This document shows, piece after piece, positions 61,519-64,000 of a stretch of 64,000 nt of DNA. Location: positions 3,652,501 through 3,716,500 of the forward strand of contig NZ_JADBDT010000001.1 of the NCBI RefSeq assembly GCF_014873485.1, written 5' to 3'. The position numbers and the translations under genes were made by a program. The stretch's first letter is position 1. Each line of letters starts with the position of its first letter. Under the pieces are notes generated by a model that was not told where the DNA came from, did no database searches, and saw nothing but the letters and a program-made list of their open reading frames with translations. The DNA is from Sphingopyxis sp. OAS728 (GTDB lineage: Bacteria; Pseudomonadota; Alphaproteobacteria; Sphingomonadales; Sphingomonadaceae).

Positions 61519-62753
61519 CCGTTCGCCTCCGGCTCGACGGCCTTTTCCCATCGCGCGACGACGCTCGTAACGGTCAGGTTCGCGCTCGCGCTCGCGACGG
61601 TACGCGTCATGTCGAGCAGCCGGTCGAAGGGCAGGACGAAGCCGACGACGAGTGCGGTCTGCTCGGCCGACACCCCGACCGCCGAGAGTACGGCGGCAAG
61701 CATGAACAGCGATGCTGAAGGGATCGGCGCGGTGCCGAAGGCGGCGAGCGCACCCGTGAGCAGGACGACCGCGAGCATCGACAGATCGGGTTCGACGCCG
61801 ACCGCCTGCAACGCGAAGATGCTGAGCAGCCCGACATACATGGCGGTGCCGTCCTTGCCGATGCTCGCACCGATCGGCAGCACCGTCTTGGCAACGCCCG
61901 GCGCGATCCGCAGATCCTCGAGCGCGATGCGCAGTGCGACGGGCAGGGTGGCGGCTGAGGAGGCAGTCGAAAAGGCGACCGCCAGCGCATCGACGATGGT
62001 GCGGTAGAAGCGGAGCACCGGCCGCCGTGCGACAAAGGCGATCAGCGGCACATGGACGAGCAATATCTGCAGCACCACGCCCGCCGCGACCCCGACCGCG
62101 AGCCAGCCGATGTTGGCGAACACCGCGACGCCATTGTCGGCGACCGCCTTTGCGATCAGCGCGAGCACGCCGAAGGGGGTGATCTCCATGACGATCCGCA
62201 CCAGCTGGAACAGCACCTGTCCCGCCGATTGCAACAGGTCGGCCATCGGGCGCCCCGCTTCGCCCGCGAGGATGACGCCGAAGCCGAAGAGGATCGAGAA
62301 GAAGATGATCGCGAGCATGTCGCCCTCGACCAGCGCCTGCACGATATTGACGGGAACGATGCCGATCAGCTGGTCGTGCAGCGACTTGGCCTCGCCGAGC
62401 GCGTGCGGAACGGCATTGCCCAGTGCGGCGCCCTGTCCGGGTTCGAGCAGCAAGCCCACGATCATGCCGATCGACACCGCGCAAAAGGTGGTCGCTGCGA
62501 ACAGACCGACCGTCCGCGCGCCGACCGACCCCAGCTTGCGCGGGTCGGCGAGCGCGGTGACGCCCGACGCGATGCTGATGAAGACGATCGGGACGACGAG
62601 CATCCGGATCACGCGGACGAACAATTCGCCGATGAAGGCGATCGCGCCGGTCGCCGCGGGCCATAGCAGCCCGAGCAGCACGCCGACCACCATCGCGCCC
62701 AATACGCGTTGCCACAGCGGCACTGCGAACCAGCCGCGAAGAAACCCCGTCAT
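61515..62753 (-). CDS. Dicarboxylate/amino acid:cation symporter (DAACS)
   Basis: DAACS-family carrier of 412 residues (GltP/DctA-like). Motifs: RMLVVPIVFISIASGVTALAD, AFSTASSAATLPVALR, the transport motif GASIGKDGTAMYVGLLSIFALQAVG and DRLLDMTRTVASASANLTVTSVVARWE. The DMTRT segment is typical of glutamate/aspartate carriers. In this operon, glutamate or a murein-derived acidic amino acid is the best guess for substrate. It starts 22 bp after the epimerase stop. Confidence 0.9.
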   Translation of the reverse strand: MTGFLRGWFAVPLWQRVLGAMVVGVLLGLLWPAATGAIAFIGELFVRVIRMLVVPIVFISIASGVTALADPRKLGSVGARTVGLFAATTFCAVSIGMIVGLLLEPGQGAALGNAVPHALGEAKSLHDQLIGIVPVNIVQALVEGDMLAIIFFSILFGFGVILAGEAGRPMADLLQSAGQVLFQLVRIVMEITPFGVLALIAKAVADNGVAVFANIGWLAVGVAAGVVLQILLVHVPLIAFVARRPVLRFYRTIVDALAVAFSTASSAATLPVALRIALEDLRIAPGVAKTVLPIGASIGKDGTAMYVGLLSIFALQAVGVEPDLSMLAVVLLTGALAAFGTAPIPSASLFMLAAVLSAVGVSAEQTALVVGFVLPFDRLLDMTRTVASASANLTVTSVVARWEKAVEPEANG

Positions 62754-62775
62754 CCGTCCCCCTGCTTCGGTCGTG

Positions 62776-63768
62776 TCAAATCCCGCCCCAGAAACCGGGC
62801 TGCGGCGGCGACATGATACCGTTCGCCGCGCTGACCCCGCCTGTGCGATCCTCTGCAAGCCAGAGCGGTCCGTCAAGGTCGGCGAAGCTGCTCGTCGCCG
62901 CAATCGCCCACGCGGGCGCGATCGACAGCGACGAACAGATCATGCAGCCGGTCATCACGCCAAGCCCGCGCGCCCGCGCCGCCTCCGCCAGTTCGAGCGC
63001 AGCGGTCAGCCCGCCGGTCTTGTCGAGTTTGATGTTCGCGACGCCATAACCGTCGGGCAGCGTTTCGAGATCGGCCGCGACATGCACCGCCTCGTCGGCG
63101 GCGATCGGGATCGCCGAGCGGAAACCGATGAGATCGTGGTCGGCATCGGCGGGAAGCGGCTGTTCGAGCAGGTCGATACGCTGATCGCTCATCAGCCCCT
63201 GCAGGTCGCGCACCTCGGCGATCGTCCAGCTTTCGTTGGGATCGACGATCATTTTCGGCTTCGGCGCCGCGGCGCGGACGGCTTTGAGCGCGGCGGCCGG
63301 ATCGTTGCGGTCGACCTTGACCTTCAGCAGCGGCGCGTCGGCGAGCGCCGCGGCCGCCACGGCCATAAGATCGGGCGTGTCGAGGCTGACGGTCATCGCA
63401 GTGACGATCGGGCGCAGCGGCTTTTCAAGGCCGAACGCCGCCGCCAAATCGCTTTCCGCCAGCCGCAGCTCCAGATCCCACAATGCGCAGTCGATCGCAT
63501 TGCGCGCCGCACCCGCGGGCATCAGCTCCAGCAGCTCGTGCCGCGTCGCCCCCTGCTCGATCGCCCCGCGCATCGCCTCGATCGCGAGGATCGTGCTTTC
63601 GGCATTCTCGCCATAGCGCGGATAGGGCACGCATTCGCCGCGCCCGGTTACCCCATCCTGTGCGATCGCGACGGTCACCACCTGCGCTGCGGTCCGCACC
63701 CCGCGCGAGATGCGAAACGGCGTGTGCAGCGGCAATATCTCGCCGGCGACGGTCAGTCTGCGATGCAT
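62776..63768 (-). CDS. Dipeptide epimerase / N-acetyl-D-glutamate racemase-like (DgcA)
   Basis: Enolase-superfamily enzyme of 330 residues. KxK base motif in LLKVKVD, metal ligands in DPNE, EQPL and ADE, and the second-side Lys in IKLDKTGG. This is the L-Ala-D/L-Glu epimerase pattern. Placement 8 bp after a DUF1611 (DgcN-like) gene matches the dgcN-dgcA pair described for D-glutamate catabolism, where DgcA racemises N-acetyl-D-glutamate. Both functions fit murein-derived substrates. Confidence 0.86.
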   Translation of the reverse strand: MHRRLTVAGEILPLHTPFRISRGVRTAAQVVTVAIAQDGVTGRGECVPYPRYGENAESTILAIEAMRGAIEQGATRHELLELMPAGAARNAIDCALWDLELRLAESDLAAAFGLEKPLRPIVTAMTVSLDTPDLMAVAAAALADAPLLKVKVDRNDPAAALKAVRAAAPKPKMIVDPNESWTIAEVRDLQGLMSDQRIDLLEQPLPADADHDLIGFRSAIPIAADEAVHVAADLETLPDGYGVANIKLDKTGGLTAALELAEAARARGLGVMTGCMICSSLSIAPAWAIAATSSFADLDGPLWLAEDRTGGVSAANGIMSPPQPGFWGGI

Positions 63769-63776
63769 AAGGCGGT

Positions 63777-64000
63777 TCAGGCGGTTTCGGATAGGCTGGG
63801 TGCGGCGACGTCGGTTCCGAGCAGCCGGTCGAGGATCGTCTCGACCCCGAAGCGATAGGGGTCGCTCGTCGGCAGTCCGAACTCGGCCTCGATGCTGGCG
63901 CAGAGCGCACGCGCCTCGTCCTCGGGCATCGCCGAGGTGTTGAGCGCGATGCCGACGACGCGTACGTCGGCGCTCGTCAGCCGCGCCACGCGCAGATTGG
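63777..64000 (-). CDS. DUF1611 protein, DgcN-like (partial, N-terminus outside window)
   Basis: Only the C-terminal ~73 residues are in the window: RLTSADVRVVGIALNTSAMPEDEARALCASIEAEFGLPTSDPYRFGVETILDRLL. This is the conserved end of DUF1611 proteins, the family of DgcN, an N-acetyltransferase for D-glutamate. The gene continues to the right of position 64000. It is the most upstream gene visible of the operon. Confidence 0.75.
   Translation of the reverse strand, partial: NLRVARLTSADVRVVGIALNTSAMPEDEARALCASIEAEFGLPTSDPYRFGVETILDRLLGTDVAAPSLSETA

Noticed and set aside
61519..62715. N-terminal extension of the AmpG-like frame
   Set aside because: It overlaps the symporter gene in another frame and lacks membrane character; the ATGA junction at 61518 gives the natural start.
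1..64000. CRISPR arrays, tRNA or rRNA genes, insertion sequences
   Set aside because: No regularly spaced repeats, no cloverleaf-like or rRNA sequence and no transposase or terminal inverted repeats were recognised.

Overview
The window looks like a chromosomal segment of a high-GC alphaproteobacterium of the family Sphingomonadaceae (Sphingopyxis/Sphingomonas-like). The reasons are four large TonB-dependent receptors, including one of the Xanthomonas/Caulobacter carbohydrate type, PepSY-domain iron and uptake clusters, a sphingomonad-style CopA/CopB pair, FixJ-type regulators, a REP-like inverted repeat around GAGCTTGTCGAAG, and tightly packed operons joined by ATGA or GTGA overlaps. The genus is inference. 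I saw no rRNA, tRNA, CRISPR array or insertion sequence.

Region 1 (1-20.5 kb) is a signalling and stress/detoxification island. Three FixJ-type response-regulator genes (one receiver-only), a PAS histidine kinase, a beta-propeller histidine kinase with its NarL-type regulator and a sensorless HWE-type kinase are interleaved with small catabolic or protective enzymes. These are two haloperoxidase-like hydrolases (one Tat-exported), an SDR, two MDR oxidoreductases, a Gfo/Idh/MocA oxidoreductase, an NTF2-like protein, a DsrE-like protein, a tautomerase, a metallo-beta-lactamase-fold enzyme, YbaK and a hydrolase-OsmC fusion. A 16-bp palindrome, best form TCGTACCTAGGTATGA, recurs 55-95 bp upstream of six transcription units here. 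I propose it as the operator of a FixJ/StyR-like regulon.

Region 2 (20.9-26.6 kb) is copper resistance: copC-copD face a divergent operon that runs small membrane protein, periplasmic metal sensor, ECF sigma factor, copA, copB. The first three have the order and build of CnrY-CnrX-CnrH.

Region 3 (26.8-31.9 kb) is a TonB-dependent receptor plus two PepSY membrane proteins, with a convergent HutC-like GntR regulator. Near-identical TGTATATAC operators lie in front of the receptor and the regulator.

Region 4 (32.0-45.4 kb) is plant polysaccharide/acid utilisation: a secreted hydrolase and GH28 polygalacturonase, a LysR regulator divergent from D-tartrate dehydratase (tarD), a DctA-type symporter, a beta-propeller protein, a DUF885 protein, a carbohydrate-type TonB-dependent receptor and a PL10-type pectate lyase.

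Region 5 (45.5-50.6 kb) is iron uptake: a DUF4198 protein divergent from a siderophore receptor, then DUF3649, PepSY and DUF3325 proteins, with several Fur-like 19-bp boxes. A 5'-truncated flavin monooxygenase pseudogene follows. Region 6 (51.5-57.3 kb) is a TonB-dependent receptor divergent from a penicillin-acylase-family hydrolase.

Region 7 (57.4 kb to the end) is one tightly coupled leftward operon for D-glutamate and murein turnover: dgcN-like (partial), dipeptide epimerase/dgcA-like, dicarboxylate/glutamate symporter, AmpG-like permease, class C beta-lactamase-like serine hydrolase and DacB.
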